Shown here: piece by piece, positions 19,654 to 28,967 of the stretch
Position numbering within the stretch: position 1 is the first letter of the stretch
Layout: every line of letters starts with the position of its first letter
Assembly: GCF_016907735.1 (NCBI RefSeq)
Contig: NZ_JAFBCP010000001.1
Span: 558,001-622,000 of the forward strand
Length of the DNA stretch: 64,000 nt
Reading direction: 5' to 3'
From: Brevibacterium paucivorans
GTDB lineage: Bacteria; Actinomycetota; Actinomycetes; Actinomycetales; Brevibacteriaceae
Made by a program: the position numbers and the translations under genes
Notes under the pieces: model-generated
The model's database searches: none
What the model saw: the letters and a program-made list of their open reading frames with translations, nothing else
Told to the model about the DNA's origin: nothing

Positions 19654-21405
19654 TTATGCGTGATGCGCCAATGCATCCTCAAGTTGTGGTGTCGCTGCCA
19701 CCAAGCTCTGCGTGTACGGGTGAGCCGGCGCGTCGTAAATCTGGTCGACTGTGCCGGTTTCCACAATTTCGCCACTCTTCATGACCGCAACGTCGCTACA
19801 CAGGTAGCGCACAACGGACAGGTCGTGGCTGACGAAAATCAGGGTGAGGCCGTATTCTTCGACCAGGTCGGTCAGAAGATTGAGCACCTGCGCGCGCACC
19901 GAAACGTCGAGAGCTGAGACGGGTTCGTCGGCTACCAGGATCTGCGGCCTGCACACCAGTGCTCGAGCGATTGAGATGCGTTGCCTCTGCCCGCCAGAAA
20001 ACTGGTGTGGGTACCGGTTTTCTGCTGTTTCGTCGAGCCCTACCGCGAGGAGCATTTCTCGTACTCGGGTGGCTCGCTCCTGTGCAGGAACTCCCATCGC
20101 GATGAGCGGTTCGGCGACGATTTCGCGCACTTTCATACGCGGGTCGAGCGACGCGAACGGGTCTTGGAACACGATCTGCAGGTCTTCTCTTACCTTGCGG
20201 ATGTCCGCCTCGGCCCCGGCCGTGACGTCGTAGTCGCCCACGGTCACCTTCCCGCTTGACGCTGTTTCCAACCCAGACAGGATCTTCAACAGCGTCGATT
20301 TCCCTGAACCGGACTCCCCCACGATTCCGAACCGTTGCCCCGACTGGATCGTCAGGTCGATTCCATTGAGCGCGTGGACTTTGTGGGGCCGGGCAAAAAG
20401 GCGGCCGGACTTGCGTTCGTAGTCCTTCTTCAGGTCGCGAACCTCAACGACTATTCGGGGTTTTTCTCCCGCCGAGGTGTCCCCCACCTTTGTGCTTCCT
20501 TGCGCGTTCGAGTTGTCCCCGGTTTTGGAACCTTCCGTCACCGCAACGTCGTCCCCAGCTTCCTCCCGTGCCGTTTCTTCGAGGCGGTAGTTCTGAGCTG
20601 TTTGGATGGTGAAGAGACGACCGTTGTCGTCAGTCGCGGACAGGTCCGAGGCGGCTAGGAGTCCGCGCGTGTATTCGTGTTGCGGGTTGGTGAAGACGTC
20701 CTTGACCGTTCCGCGCTCCACCAGTTCGCCCTTGTACATGACCAACACGTGTTCGCACACTCGTGCAACAACTGCGAGGTCGTGGGTGATGAACAAGAGT
20801 CCTGTGTTGTTTTTCTGCACGCTGTGCCCAATGAGGTCCAGGATTCCTGACTGCACAGTCACGTCGAGTGCGGTCGTAGGCTCGTCACAGATGAGAAGCC
20901 GAGGTGAGTTCGCCATGGCGATCGCGATCACCACGCGCTGTCGTTGGCCTCCCGAAAGTTGGTGTGGGTAGGCTTTTGCAGCGGCCTGCGGGTCAGGGAG
21001 GTCCACTCGGGTCAACAGCTCAATGACCTTGTCTCGTAGGTTTGCGGTGTTCCCGTGAAGTTTCATCACTTCGGCCACTTGGTCGCCCACACGCATGAGC
21101 GGATTGAGCGCGCTCATGGGTTCTTGGAACACCATCGAGATGTCTTTTCCGCGCAGTTTGGACATCCGCGCGTCACTGAGTGTGAGCAGGTTTCCGGCGT
21201 GGCCCTGAAGTTCAATGGTTCCTGAGGATTGAAGTTCGTCGGGCAGGAGCCCCATGATCGCCGAGGCGGTGAGTGACTTTCCGGAACCGGACTCACCTAT
21301 CAGCCCCACGCGTTCGCCTGATGCAAGGTCAAATGAAAGCGGTTTCACCAGTTCGGTAGTTTCGGTTGCGATACGCAGGTCTTTGACGTGTAAAAGTTCT
21401 GACAT
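19654..21405 (-). CDS. Dipeptide/oligopeptide-type ABC transporter, fused double ATPase
   Basis: 583 residues containing two nucleotide-binding domains, equivalent to DppD and DppF joined. Domain 1: Walker A GESGSGKSLT, signature LSGGQRQRV, Walker B LLICDEPTTALD. A linker of about 70 polar residues (around 240-310). Domain 2: GESGSGKSTL, FSGGQRQRI, ILVADEPVSALD. Both ATP sites look intact. The ATG at 21405 overlaps the permease stop as TGATG; a GTG at 21408 is the alternative. It powers import through the two permeases encoded just upstream. Confidence 0.94.
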   Translation of the reverse strand: MSELLHVKDLRIATETTELVKPLSFDLASGERVGLIGESGSGKSLTASAIMGLLPDELQSSGTIELQGHAGNLLTLSDARMSKLRGKDISMVFQEPMSALNPLMRVGDQVAEVMKLHGNTANLRDKVIELLTRVDLPDPQAAAKAYPHQLSGGQRQRVVIAIAMANSPRLLICDEPTTALDVTVQSGILDLIGHSVQKNNTGLLFITHDLAVVARVCEHVLVMYKGELVERGTVKDVFTNPQHEYTRGLLAASDLSATDDNGRLFTIQTAQNYRLEETAREEAGDDVAVTEGSKTGDNSNAQGSTKVGDTSAGEKPRIVVEVRDLKKDYERKSGRLFARPHKVHALNGIDLTIQSGQRFGIVGESGSGKSTLLKILSGLETASSGKVTVGDYDVTAGAEADIRKVREDLQIVFQDPFASLDPRMKVREIVAEPLIAMGVPAQERATRVREMLLAVGLDETAENRYPHQFSGGQRQRISIARALVCRPQILVADEPVSALDVSVRAQVLNLLTDLVEEYGLTLIFVSHDLSVVRYLCSDVAVMKSGEIVETGTVDQIYDAPAHPYTQSLVAATPQLEDALAHHA

Positions 21406-22229
21406 CACGACCGTCCCTTCAGTTTGGGGTCGAGTCGATCGCGGAGGCCGTCACCTAGCAGGTTGAAACCTAACACCGCGATCGCAATGGCGATGCCTGG
21501 CCATATTGCTAGTCCTGGGTGGCTTTCCAAATGCTGTTGAGAGTCGTACAGCATGCGCCCCCATGAGGGAGTTTGCGCTTGGGTGCCTAGTCCCAGGAAG
21601 GACAGACCGGCCTCGGCCAAAATAGCCAGCGCGAACGCAACCGAACACTGCACGATCACCATGCCACCGATATTGGGCAAGACGTGCGTGCGCGCAATCG
21701 CGAACGCGCTCCGATTCGCAGACTTCGCCGCCATGATGAATTCGCGACTCATCACCTGCAGGGTCCCAGAACGGGCCACCCGAGCAAACCCGGGAATTGA
21801 TGCGATTCCCACCGCGATCATGGCAGGCAAGGTACCTGGACCCAGAGCAGCCGCGAAAATCATGGCCAGCAAAAGCGCGGGAAAAGCCAACAGCAAATCG
21901 TTGGTACGCATAATCAGGCCAGACAACCAGCCAAGGTTGGTCATTCCGGCCAGAATCCCTAACGGAACACCGATGACCACGGCGATTCCCACCGCGACGG
22001 CACCCACATACAGCGTGATCCGCGCACCCATCATGACCCACGTGAGAGTGTCGCGACCGTACTGGTCGGTCCCTAACCAGTGCTCAGGAGTCGAACCTGA
22101 CAACCGAGCGTCCAGGTGGTTGGGCGAATACGGAGTCCAAATGAAGCTGATGAGCGCGGTGATAATGATGAGAGCCACAAATACCAGGCCAACGATCAGG
22201 CTCATGTTCGAAAAGAAGCGCTTGTTCAC
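21405..22229 (-). CDS. ABC transporter permease, DppC type
   Basis: 274-residue inner-membrane subunit with an N-terminal helix (IVGLVFVALIIITALISFI), the OppC-type periplasmic loop region LDARLSGSTPEHWLGTDQYGRD, and the EAA loop (FIMAAKSANRSAFAIARTHVLPN) that contacts the ATPase. The start is GTG and shares one base with the TAG stop of the preceding permease, so the genes are translationally coupled. Confidence 0.93.
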   Translation of the reverse strand: MNKRFFSNMSLIVGLVFVALIIITALISFIWTPYSPNHLDARLSGSTPEHWLGTDQYGRDTLTWVMMGARITLYVGAVAVGIAVVIGVPLGILAGMTNLGWLSGLIMRTNDLLLAFPALLLAMIFAAALGPGTLPAMIAVGIASIPGFARVARSGTLQVMSREFIMAAKSANRSAFAIARTHVLPNIGGMVIVQCSVAFALAILAEAGLSFLGLGTQAQTPSWGRMLYDSQQHLESHPGLAIWPGIAIAIAVLGFNLLGDGLRDRLDPKLKGRS

Positions 22230-23176
22230 TACGCTGCCCTCCTCACACGCGGATCAAGTACCGGGTACAACAGGTCAATGATGGTGTTGAGCGCCAGCAC
22301 CAGAACCACCAGAACCAAGACGATTCCCTGAACCGTGATCAGGTCACGATTGCTCACGGCCCGCACCAGTTCTGACCCCATTCCGGGGATCACAAACACT
22401 TGTTCGATCACCACGGCACCAATGAGCAAAGTCGCTAACTGCACACCCGCAACCGTGACAACGGGGATCGCGGCGTTGCGCAGACCGTGCTTCACCAACG
22501 CACGGCCCTTTGTTTGGCCCTTTGCACGCGCGGTCCGCAAGAAGTCCTCACCCATGACATCCAGAACCGCTGAACGCACATACCGCGTCAAAATAGCCGC
22601 CTGCACCAAAGCGAGCGCACAGACCGGAAGCACCAAGCGGATGAGAAACTCTCCAAAACCTTCCGACGGCGCTTTCCATCCCGACGACGGGAACCATCCA
22701 AACTTGAGCGAAAACAGCATAACCAGCAGGATTCCCGCCAAGAAGTTGGGGATTGCAACCCCAATCTGGCTGGCACCGGAAATCAGTGAACCCACCACAT
22801 TCTTGTGGTTGACAGCAGCCAACGTCCCCAACGGAACGGCGACAGCAAGAGCCACAACCATCGACGCTAGCACCACAATGAGCGTCACCTGGATCGAGTC
22901 GGCAATGACCGGGGCGATCGGAGCTTGCGTCACGTACGACGTACCAAAGTCACCCACGAGCACATGGCCGATCCAATCGAAGTACTGCACCACGATAGGA
23001 CGATCCAAGCCGTACTTTTCTTCCAGAGCCGCTACCGCCTCGGGCGTGGCGCTGGTCCCCAACGCAACCTGCGCGGCATTACCCGGCAGGATCTGCATGA
23101 GTGCGAACACCACCACCGAGGCGACTGCCGCTGTCAGGACAAACTGAAGCAGTCGACGTAGAAAGTAGCTTGTCAA
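22229..23176 (-). CDS. ABC transporter permease, DppB type
   Basis: 315 residues with the hallmark opening YFLRRLLQFVLTAAVASVVVF, the segment LGTSATPEAVAALEEKYGLDRP, about six helices, and the EAA motif (DFLRTARAKGQTKGRALVKHGLRN). The start is TTG at 23176, 5 bp after the binding-protein stop. Pairs with the DppC-type permease to form the channel. Confidence 0.93.
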   Translation of the reverse strand: MTSYFLRRLLQFVLTAAVASVVVFALMQILPGNAAQVALGTSATPEAVAALEEKYGLDRPIVVQYFDWIGHVLVGDFGTSYVTQAPIAPVIADSIQVTLIVVLASMVVALAVAVPLGTLAAVNHKNVVGSLISGASQIGVAIPNFLAGILLVMLFSLKFGWFPSSGWKAPSEGFGEFLIRLVLPVCALALVQAAILTRYVRSAVLDVMGEDFLRTARAKGQTKGRALVKHGLRNAAIPVVTVAGVQLATLLIGAVVIEQVFVIPGMGSELVRAVSNRDLITVQGIVLVLVVLVLALNTIIDLLYPVLDPRVRRAA

Positions 23177-23181
23177 AACGG

Positions 23182-24687
23182 CTACTCCCAGCCGAGGTCG
23201 GCGATACGGTATGCGTCAGATACCTGGTTTTCGGCAACTCCCGTGACCTTCGCGTTGGTCACGACCAGGTTGGGGAAGAGGAAGAGGAAACCAGCCGCCG
23301 CGTCTTCCGTGATGGTGCGAGCAACCTGCTTCATACCTTCCGTGTATTCCTCTTCTGAACCTTCATCAGCCTTGGCGGCGATGTCGCTGATTTTCTTAGA
23401 GTCGTATCCCGTGTAGTAGCCCTCACCAAAGACCGTGAGCATGTCGCGCGCTTCGATGTGGTTGATGATGGACATGTCGTACTCATGGTTAGTGAACGTC
23501 TTGTCCAACCACACGGCCGGGAACTCTTGAGTTTCAACTTTCGCCTTCAGACCTACTGCTTCGAGCTGGGAAACTACGACATTGGCCGACGCGGTGGCGT
23601 ACGGAAGGTTTGGCACGGTGAACTTCACGGTCTGGTCTTTCACACCGGCTTCTTCGATGAGCTTCTTGGCCTTTTCAACATCGTGAGGCCACTTGTTGGT
23701 CAGGTCTTCGTAGTACGGATCGGTGGGTGGAACCATCGAGCCAATAAGCGTTCCGTGGCCACTCCATGCCGTGTCGATGATGGCCTGCTCGTCGAGCGCG
23801 TACATCACTGCTTCGCGGACCTTTTTGTCCTTGAACACGCCACCTGCGTTGTTCAGGGCGAGCAGGACTTCACCGTTAGTGGTCCCTTCGACGACTTTGT
23901 ACTTGTCGGATTCTTTTTCAAAACTCGACAGCAGGTCAGGCGCCTGCAGGCTAGCTAGGACGTCTACTTCCCCGGACTTCAACGCGTTAGCACTGGCCAC
24001 GGGATCCTTAAAGTACTTGAACGTGACCTTGTCCAGCTTGGGTTCTTCACCCCAGTAGTCATCACGGGCAGCGAACACGATCTTCTGACCACGTGTAAAG
24101 GTGTCGACCGTGAACGGCCCGGTTCCTACGGCCTTGTTGGCCAGGTCGTTGACGCCTTCTTCGTCAAACACGGCTCCCACAAGGGACGCCAAGTCAAACA
24201 GCCACCGGCTGGACGGGTGTGACAGGGTGATTTCAACCGTTGCGTCATCGACGACGTTGATGGTGTCGACAACGTCCATTTTCGCCTTCAACGCGTTCTT
24301 CCACGCGTCTGATTTGACTCGTTCATATGAGAACTTGACGTCGTCGGCGGTGAAGTCAGCACCGGATGAGAACTTCACATCCTTGCGGAGCTTAAAGGTG
24401 TACGTCTTGCGGTCCTCTGACAGGTCCCAGGATTCGGCGAGCGCAGGCTGGATCTGACCTTCTTGGTCAATCCGAACAAGCGATTCGTACACGTTTTCCA
24501 TGAGTGCCTGCGGGACGGCAGCCCCGGCCGAGGTCGTGAAGTCCAGGTTGGCAGGTTCCGCCGTGTGCGCGATTACCATGTCGGTGCGTGCGTCAGACGA
24601 ACCCGATGATGACGCTCCCGCGTTGCATCCCACCAGTACGAGCGAACTTACGGTGGCTACGAGCGCTAGGCCAAAACGCGTTTTCAT
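23182..24687 (-). CDS. ABC transporter substrate-binding lipoprotein, family 5
   Basis: 501-residue extracellular binding protein. The signal peptide ends in the lipobox LVGC (Cys20), so it is lipid-anchored. The family-5 pattern is clear: YESLVRIDQEGQIQPALAESWDLSEDRKTYTFKLRKDVKFSSG, then FSYERVKS, and VREAVMYALDEQAI. It is the first gene of the operon binding protein-permease-permease-ATPase-amidase, preceded by a predicted promoter with an inverted repeat over its -10. The ligand is not determined; peptides, agropine-like compounds or other amides are possible. Confidence 0.93.
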   Translation of the reverse strand: MKTRFGLALVATVSSLVLVGCNAGASSSGSSDARTDMVIAHTAEPANLDFTTSAGAAVPQALMENVYESLVRIDQEGQIQPALAESWDLSEDRKTYTFKLRKDVKFSSGADFTADDVKFSYERVKSDAWKNALKAKMDVVDTINVVDDATVEITLSHPSSRWLFDLASLVGAVFDEEGVNDLANKAVGTGPFTVDTFTRGQKIVFAARDDYWGEEPKLDKVTFKYFKDPVASANALKSGEVDVLASLQAPDLLSSFEKESDKYKVVEGTTNGEVLLALNNAGGVFKDKKVREAVMYALDEQAIIDTAWSGHGTLIGSMVPPTDPYYEDLTNKWPHDVEKAKKLIEEAGVKDQTVKFTVPNLPYATASANVVVSQLEAVGLKAKVETQEFPAVWLDKTFTNHEYDMSIINHIEARDMLTVFGEGYYTGYDSKKISDIAAKADEGSEEEYTEGMKQVARTITEDAAAGFLFLFPNLVVTNAKVTGVAENQVSDAYRIADLGWE

Positions 24688-24732
24688 GTGACTCCTTCAT
24701 CCAAACCTGGAGGTTTCAGCACCCCCCAACAC

Positions 24733-24748
24733 TGTAATGAAGATTACA
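24733..24748 (-). promoter_or_regulatory. Inverted repeat (operator candidate) upstream of the transporter operon
   Basis: Perfect repeat TGTAAT-4-ATTACA. It overlaps the predicted -10 hexamer of the substrate-binding-protein gene and lies about 45 bp before its ATG, a place suited to repression. Confidence 0.45.
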
Positions 24749-24769
24749 AAAGATTTAATGAATGTTCAA
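24741..24769 (-). promoter_or_regulatory. Predicted promoter of the ABC transporter-amidase operon
   Basis: -35 TTGAAC (24764-24769), 17 bp spacer, -10 TAATCT (24741-24746) on the minus strand. The remaining bases of the 24688-24890 gap hold a CGACAC/GTGTCG hairpin (24786-24800) and no gene that I can support. Confidence 0.4.
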
Positions 24770-24890
24770 ACTTCGGTTCACATTCCGACACGCAGTGTCG
24801 TCCCAAGTCACAACGCACATTCCGGGACGCCGACGTTTTTGGTGGTGTGGGGCATCCCCAGTCCCCGCTCACACTCAGTGCTGCTAGCCC

Positions 24891-25316
24891 TCACGAACGC
24901 CTACGGCGCGCACCTGCAGCTCGCATCTTGACCAACACGACAAACAGTAGCCAGGCCACAGCTGCCTGACCAAGGCGGACCGGCAGGCGATCCATGAATG
25001 TCAGATGTTGCACCCCTTGTGCTTCTGAAACGCAGAAACGGGTGACGCTGACGCTTGTTTCACCCTCGCTGTTTGTCCATTCGTCTGAGGTGCTGATGAG
25101 TTCCGCCCCTGGTTCTTTGCACAATAACGGTGCAAGTGGTGCGTCGAGAATGGGGAACATGAGCTCGATGGGGAAAACCACAACACATCCAACAATAATG
25201 TATGAGACCACGCCCGCTACAAGAAGCCCGCGGAAGCTATTTTTCTTGCTTTTAACGGGTCGAGATTTTTCTTGGTTTGTCCGTTGTTGTCCAACCGACG
25301 CTGACGAATTAATCAC
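24891..25316 (-). CDS. Membrane protein of unknown function
   Basis: 141 residues with one helix at about 29-51 (FRGLLVAGVVSYIIVGCVVVF), an outside domain with paired Cys (PLLCKEPG and VTRFCVSE), and a second helix near the C-terminus followed by an Arg-rich tail. The GTG start (25316) overlaps the stop of the upstream lipoprotein and has GGGGAGG nine bases before it; the frame extends further but this start is best. Unrecognised family; probably works with the adjacent lipoprotein. Confidence 0.7.
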   Translation of the reverse strand: MINSSASVGQQRTNQEKSRPVKSKKNSFRGLLVAGVVSYIIVGCVVVFPIELMFPILDAPLAPLLCKEPGAELISTSDEWTNSEGETSVSVTRFCVSEAQGVQHLTFMDRLPVRLGQAAVAWLLFVVLVKMRAAGARRRRS

Positions 25317-25947
25317 GAGAAATGACCTCCCCGGTCTGAGGATCAAATTCGAAGCTCACGAGTCCTAGTCGGGGACCATTCACGGTTCCGTGAAGTGACA
25401 CGTTCGTTGTGCGTTGGGGAACAGGTGCGTCCTGAACCTCGCCCCCGGGTGCTGCTCCCTGCGCGTCAGCCACAATCGTTTCGTTGCCTACTCGCACCAT
25501 GAGGTCAAAGTTCGTGATTTCTGCTCCATCGACTTCGTCACGCATATTCCGGATGAGAGTGGCAGGATCCTTGCGAAAAATAGGCGGAATATCTTGTGCC
25601 AAGAAGTACGAGTCGGTACTGTTTTCCCTTGGCGAAGCTTTGCGGGAGGGCTGTGAGTAAACCCAGTCGTTTTCTACCGGATTCTGTGCGTTGAGCACAT
25701 CACCAACGAACGAAAAGTCTGAACCCTGGAAACTGATTCGCCGCAGTTGGGTTTTTTCGACGTCGTCATACCCACCGTGCTGCGCGAAGTCCTGGAGCGC
25801 CTGTTCGACCCGTGGCGCTGCGATGCCTCCTCCACGCTCAAACATCTGTTGAGCAAATTTCTCTTCGCTGATTGCACCGATTGCGCATGCGGAAGTAGCA
25901 AGAGCTGCGAGAGTAACTACGACAATTGAGCGAATGAAACGTGCCAA
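25309..25947 (-). CDS. Putative lipoprotein of unknown function
   Basis: About 212 residues. The start TTG at 25947 gives a compact lipoprotein signal, ARFIRSIVVVTLAALATSAC, with Cys at the lipobox and GGGAAG four bases before the codon; an ATG at 25971 in the same frame is the alternative. The mature part includes DPATLIRNMRDEVDGAEITNFD and ends FEFDPQTGEVISRD, which looks like a small beta-rich domain found in actinobacterial secreted proteins. No function assigned. Its stop overlaps the GTG of the next membrane-protein gene by 8 bases, so the two are co-translated. Confidence 0.7.
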   Translation of the reverse strand: MARFIRSIVVVTLAALATSACAIGAISEEKFAQQMFERGGGIAAPRVEQALQDFAQHGGYDDVEKTQLRRISFQGSDFSFVGDVLNAQNPVENDWVYSQPSRKASPRENSTDSYFLAQDIPPIFRKDPATLIRNMRDEVDGAEITNFDLMVRVGNETIVADAQGAAPGGEVQDAPVPQRTTNVSLHGTVNGPRLGLVSFEFDPQTGEVISRD

Positions 25948-26085
25948 CGATCTTCCCTTTCGAAAGGCCATACGAGTGTCCGTCAGCACATGCGTGCATC
26001 CGTGCAATCGTTTGACAAGAGAGTAACACCAATCTGGTGGCCCACTGCACCCAAATCCGCGCCTATTCCGCTGTCAGCACATCCG

Positions 26086-26676
26086 CTACGCAGGGGCGAT
26101 TTCTGCCACGAGCTTCCGTAACGCCTTGCCCCTGTGGCTGATCGCGTTTTTCTCTTCCGCGGACAGCTGTGCCGCACTCACGTTCACGCCGTCTGGCTGA
26201 AAAATCGGGTCGTACCCAAAGCCACCGTCTCCCACTGGTTCCCGCAAGATCGTGCCACGCATTTCCCCGGTACACACGACCTCGGTGCCGGCATTCACAT
26301 ACGCGGCCGCACACACAAAGCGGGCACCGCGCCCACGGTCTGGAATGTCGCTGAGCTGCTTGAGTAGCAGCTCCAAGTTCGCGCGGTCATCGCCGTGCTT
26401 CCCCGCCCAGCGGGCAGACAGAATCCCCGGCGCAGAACCCAGCACATCAACGACCAAACCCGAATCATCAGCGATCGCAGGCATGCCGGTCTCCTGGGCA
26501 ACAGCGCGCGCTTTAATGAGCGCGTTCTCTTCGAACGTCAATCCATCTTCAACAACATCAGCCAACCCCAGCTCGCCAGCCGTGACGACCTCGGCGGTGG
26601 GAATCACCTGCGACAGAATCGCCTGCAACTCAACTTTCTTACCGGCGTTGTGGGTGGCGAGAACAAAACGAGTCAC
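26086..26676 (-). CDS. rdgB: Non-canonical purine NTP pyrophosphatase (XTP/dITP)
   Basis: Removes deaminated purine triphosphates such as dITP and XTP from the nucleotide pool. The 196-residue Ham1-type protein has FVLATHNAGKKVEL at the N-terminus, the ADDSGLVVDVLGSAPGILSARWAG core, and the end motif AISHRGKALRKL. It follows rph by 10 bp, the classic actinobacterial rph-rdgB pair. Confidence 0.96.
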   Translation of the reverse strand: MTRFVLATHNAGKKVELQAILSQVIPTAEVVTAGELGLADVVEDGLTFEENALIKARAVAQETGMPAIADDSGLVVDVLGSAPGILSARWAGKHGDDRANLELLLKQLSDIPDRGRGARFVCAAAYVNAGTEVVCTGEMRGTILREPVGDGGFGYDPIFQPDGVNVSAAQLSAEEKNAISHRGKALRKLVAEIAPA

Positions 26677-26686
26677 GGCCGGCCCC

Positions 26687-27433
26687 TTACTGATCTGAAC
26701 CGCTCACCAGGTCTTGTGCCAGAGCACTGGCCTGAATCCGGGCGAGCTCCGCACACCCGTGCTCCGCCAAATCCAACAACGACCCCAGTTCAGCACGGTC
26801 GAACGGGGCACCTTCTGCGGTTCCCTGCACCTCCACGAACGCGCCCGAGCCAGTCATGACCACGTTCATGTCGGTTTCGGCGGTCGAATCCTCTTCATAC
26901 GGCAGGTCAAGCACGGGCTTCCCATCCACAATTCCCACACTGATCGCGGCCACGGAGTCCTTTAACACCTCGGCGTTCTTAGGAATCCATCCCAGTTCCT
27001 TGCCTTTCGCAACCGCGTCGACGAGTGCAACATACGCACCCGTAATCGCTGCCGTGCGCGTGCCACCGTCGGCCTGGAGCACGTCACAGTCCACCTGGAG
27101 CGTGTTTTCACCTAGCTTCGACAAGTCAAGAACCGCACGCAAACTACGACCGATCAACCGAGAAATCTCGTGCGTCCGTCCCCCAATTTTTCCCTTGACG
27201 CTTTCGCGGGAACTACGGGTGTGGGTGGCACGTGGAAGCATGGCGTATTCGGCCGTGGCCCAACCGCGCCCTTCACCCTTCATCCACCGAGGAACACCTT
27301 CAGTCAGCGAAGCCGCGCACAGCACGCGCGTGCGCCCAAACTCCACGAGCACGGACCCTTCCGCGTGGTCGAGCCATCCGCGCGTAATCTTTACCTCACG
27401 CAGTTCATTGGCTTGGCGTCCGTCAAATCGCAC
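26687..27433 (-). CDS. rph: Ribonuclease PH
   Basis: Phosphorolytic 3'-5' exoribonuclease that trims tRNA precursors. 248 residues; the conserved blocks [45 protein letters not shown] and [18 protein letters not shown] are present. I choose the GTG at 27433 (VRFDGRQ) because AAGGAG lies six bases before it and known RNase PH proteins begin here; the frame continues upstream to an ATG at 27472. Confidence 0.94.
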   Translation of the reverse strand: MRFDGRQANELREVKITRGWLDHAEGSVLVEFGRTRVLCAASLTEGVPRWMKGEGRGWATAEYAMLPRATHTRSSRESVKGKIGGRTHEISRLIGRSLRAVLDLSKLGENTLQVDCDVLQADGGTRTAAITGAYVALVDAVAKGKELGWIPKNAEVLKDSVAAISVGIVDGKPVLDLPYEEDSTAETDMNVVMTGSGAFVEVQGTAEGAPFDRAELGSLLDLAEHGCAELARIQASALAQDLVSGSDQ

Positions 27434-27537
27434 TGTTTTCTCCTTGGGTTGGTATGGGTTGGTTGGTGTCATTCCGGGCTAGCTGGCTAACTGGTTGGGG
27501 TGGGGTTTCCCGAGGTCGTCGCGGCCGGCGAGGTCGT

Positions 27538-28362
27538 TCAGGGAACCGTGTATGTGGTCAGTGGTGATGCGAGTTCGGGGGTGTGCCCGAAGCTCTCCGT
27601 GGCTTCTGTGCGCACCTTGTCCTCACTGGTCCACGGCGGTATGTGAGTGAGCATAAGACGTTTAACACCGGCGGTTCGCGCCACCTCACCTGCACGTTTA
27701 CCCGTGAGGTGAATGCCACGAACGTTGTCGCGTCCTTCTTCGAATGCAGCCTCGCACACAAACAAATCTGCGTCACGGGCAGCGTCGACAAGTCCGTCGC
27801 AGGCGTCCGAGTCGCCCGAATACGTGAGCACCGTACCATTGGCGTGCTCGATCCGCAGTGCATATGTTTCCACCGGGTGATCCACCAAGTGCGAAACCAC
27901 GGTCAGTGGCCCAACTGTGTGCCGTGAGCCGGGGGTGAGGTCCTTAAACTCGAACGCCGAATCAAGTGTTGAGTCATCCGCACCTTTTCCGGTCCCAGCG
28001 GCCAGTCCGGCTGGCGTGTGGTGCGCGGATTGCAACCGGGCTTCGCTTCCAGCAGGCCCGTAAACGGGAAGTTGAGGGAGGGGCGACTCCTCGAAGAAAA
28101 ATTTGGGATCGTACGTACGTAACACGTACAGCCCGGTGACGTCGAGGCAATGATCGGGGTGAAGGTGTGAGAGGAACACCGCGTCGATCTGGGTGTGGTT
28201 GAGAACCGTTTGAAGCGGTCCCAAAGCTCCAGAGCCCAGGTCTAGCACGATGTTGGTGGTTCTTTCACCGTCGCGTGCGCTCACCACATAACAACTGGCT
28301 GAGGACGCCGGTCCGGGGTACGAACCGGAGATCCCCACCGCTGTGATCGAAAAGTCAGTCAA
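27538..28362 (-). CDS. MBL-fold metallohydrolase (RNase Z-like)
   Basis: 274 residues with the metal-binding motif SHLHPDHCLD (H-x-H-x-D-H), further His/Asp ligands in YSGDSDACDGL and the late HLTGKRAG. It matches the MBL protein encoded just before rph in mycobacteria (the Rv1339 position), which has been linked to cyclic-nucleotide hydrolysis; that role is family knowledge, not shown here. It overlaps the DUF2017 stop as ATGA. The gap to rph (27434-27537) holds one CCGAGGTCG motif copy. Confidence 0.88.
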   Translation of the reverse strand: MTDFSITAVGISGSYPGPASSASCYVVSARDGERTTNIVLDLGSGALGPLQTVLNHTQIDAVFLSHLHPDHCLDVTGLYVLRTYDPKFFFEESPLPQLPVYGPAGSEARLQSAHHTPAGLAAGTGKGADDSTLDSAFEFKDLTPGSRHTVGPLTVVSHLVDHPVETYALRIEHANGTVLTYSGDSDACDGLVDAARDADLFVCEAAFEEGRDNVRGIHLTGKRAGEVARTAGVKRLMLTHIPPWTSEDKVRTEATESFGHTPELASPLTTYTVP

Positions 28363-28967
28363 TGTTGTGGCCCTTCGTTCCCGAGGTCGTTGTCCCCGTC
28401 CTCGTCGTCTTCGCCGAGGTCGGGGAGAGTTTCCAACAGAATAGAGGTAATGCGGTCCTGTGCCCAGGTAAGAAGTTCATAAACATGCACAGTCATGACC
28501 GTGCTTTCAGGCTGTTCGTCAATCGTTTCCAGTAGGTGTTCCAGGTCAGCGTCGGTTGCGATTCCCAGCCTGGTCGCTAGGATCAGGCGCACGTCCCCCA
28601 GAGCAGTGGCCCATGAGCGCGCTTGCTCTTCGGTGAGCTCCGTACGGCCGGAGCGTGACAGAGTGAAAAGTGCAGTTCGGAGGTTCGCGAGTTTCGATTC
28701 GCGAATGTCACGTTCGGTCAGTCGCCTGAATTCTGCTGCACGATCAGCATCCTCAGCGTCCACATCAGGAAGTAGACGGAGCACCGCTGGGTCGGTGGGT
28801 CGTTTTCCGGAGCTCATTCCTACGAGCTTTGCCAGCTCATCAGCCTCAGTTTCGGCGCCATCGTCGAGTAGTTCTGCGGCATCGGAAAACAGTCCGCTTA
28901 AAACCCTGCGTTCAACTGGTTCGAGCTCAATGATTGCCGTTGAGCGAATACCGGGCGTAATCTTCAT
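28359..28967 (-). CDS. DUF2017 family protein
   Basis: 202-residue cytoplasmic, helical and acidic protein. It has the typical opening [20 protein letters not shown] and, later, [15 protein letters not shown]2017 genes usually sit next to clpS in actinobacteria, as here: the ATG at 28967 overlaps the clpS stop (ATGA) and the DUF2017 stop overlaps the MBL gene start. A role in adaptor-dependent proteolysis is guilt by association only. Confidence 0.88.
   Translation of the reverse strand: MKITPGIRSTAIIELEPVERRVLSGLFSDAAELLDDGAETEADELAKLVGMSSGKRPTDPAVLRLLPDVDAEDADRAAEFRRLTERDIRESKLANLRTALFTLSRSGRTELTEEQARSWATALGDVRLILATRLGIATDADLEHLLETIDEQPESTVMTVHVYELLTWAQDRITSILLETLPDLGEDDEDGDNDLGNEGPQH

Noticed and set aside
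24688..24890. Small gene upstream of the substrate-binding protein (plus-strand frames to 24969)
   Set aside because: No start signal or protein features; the bases are better explained as promoter, inverted repeats and the end of the next gene.
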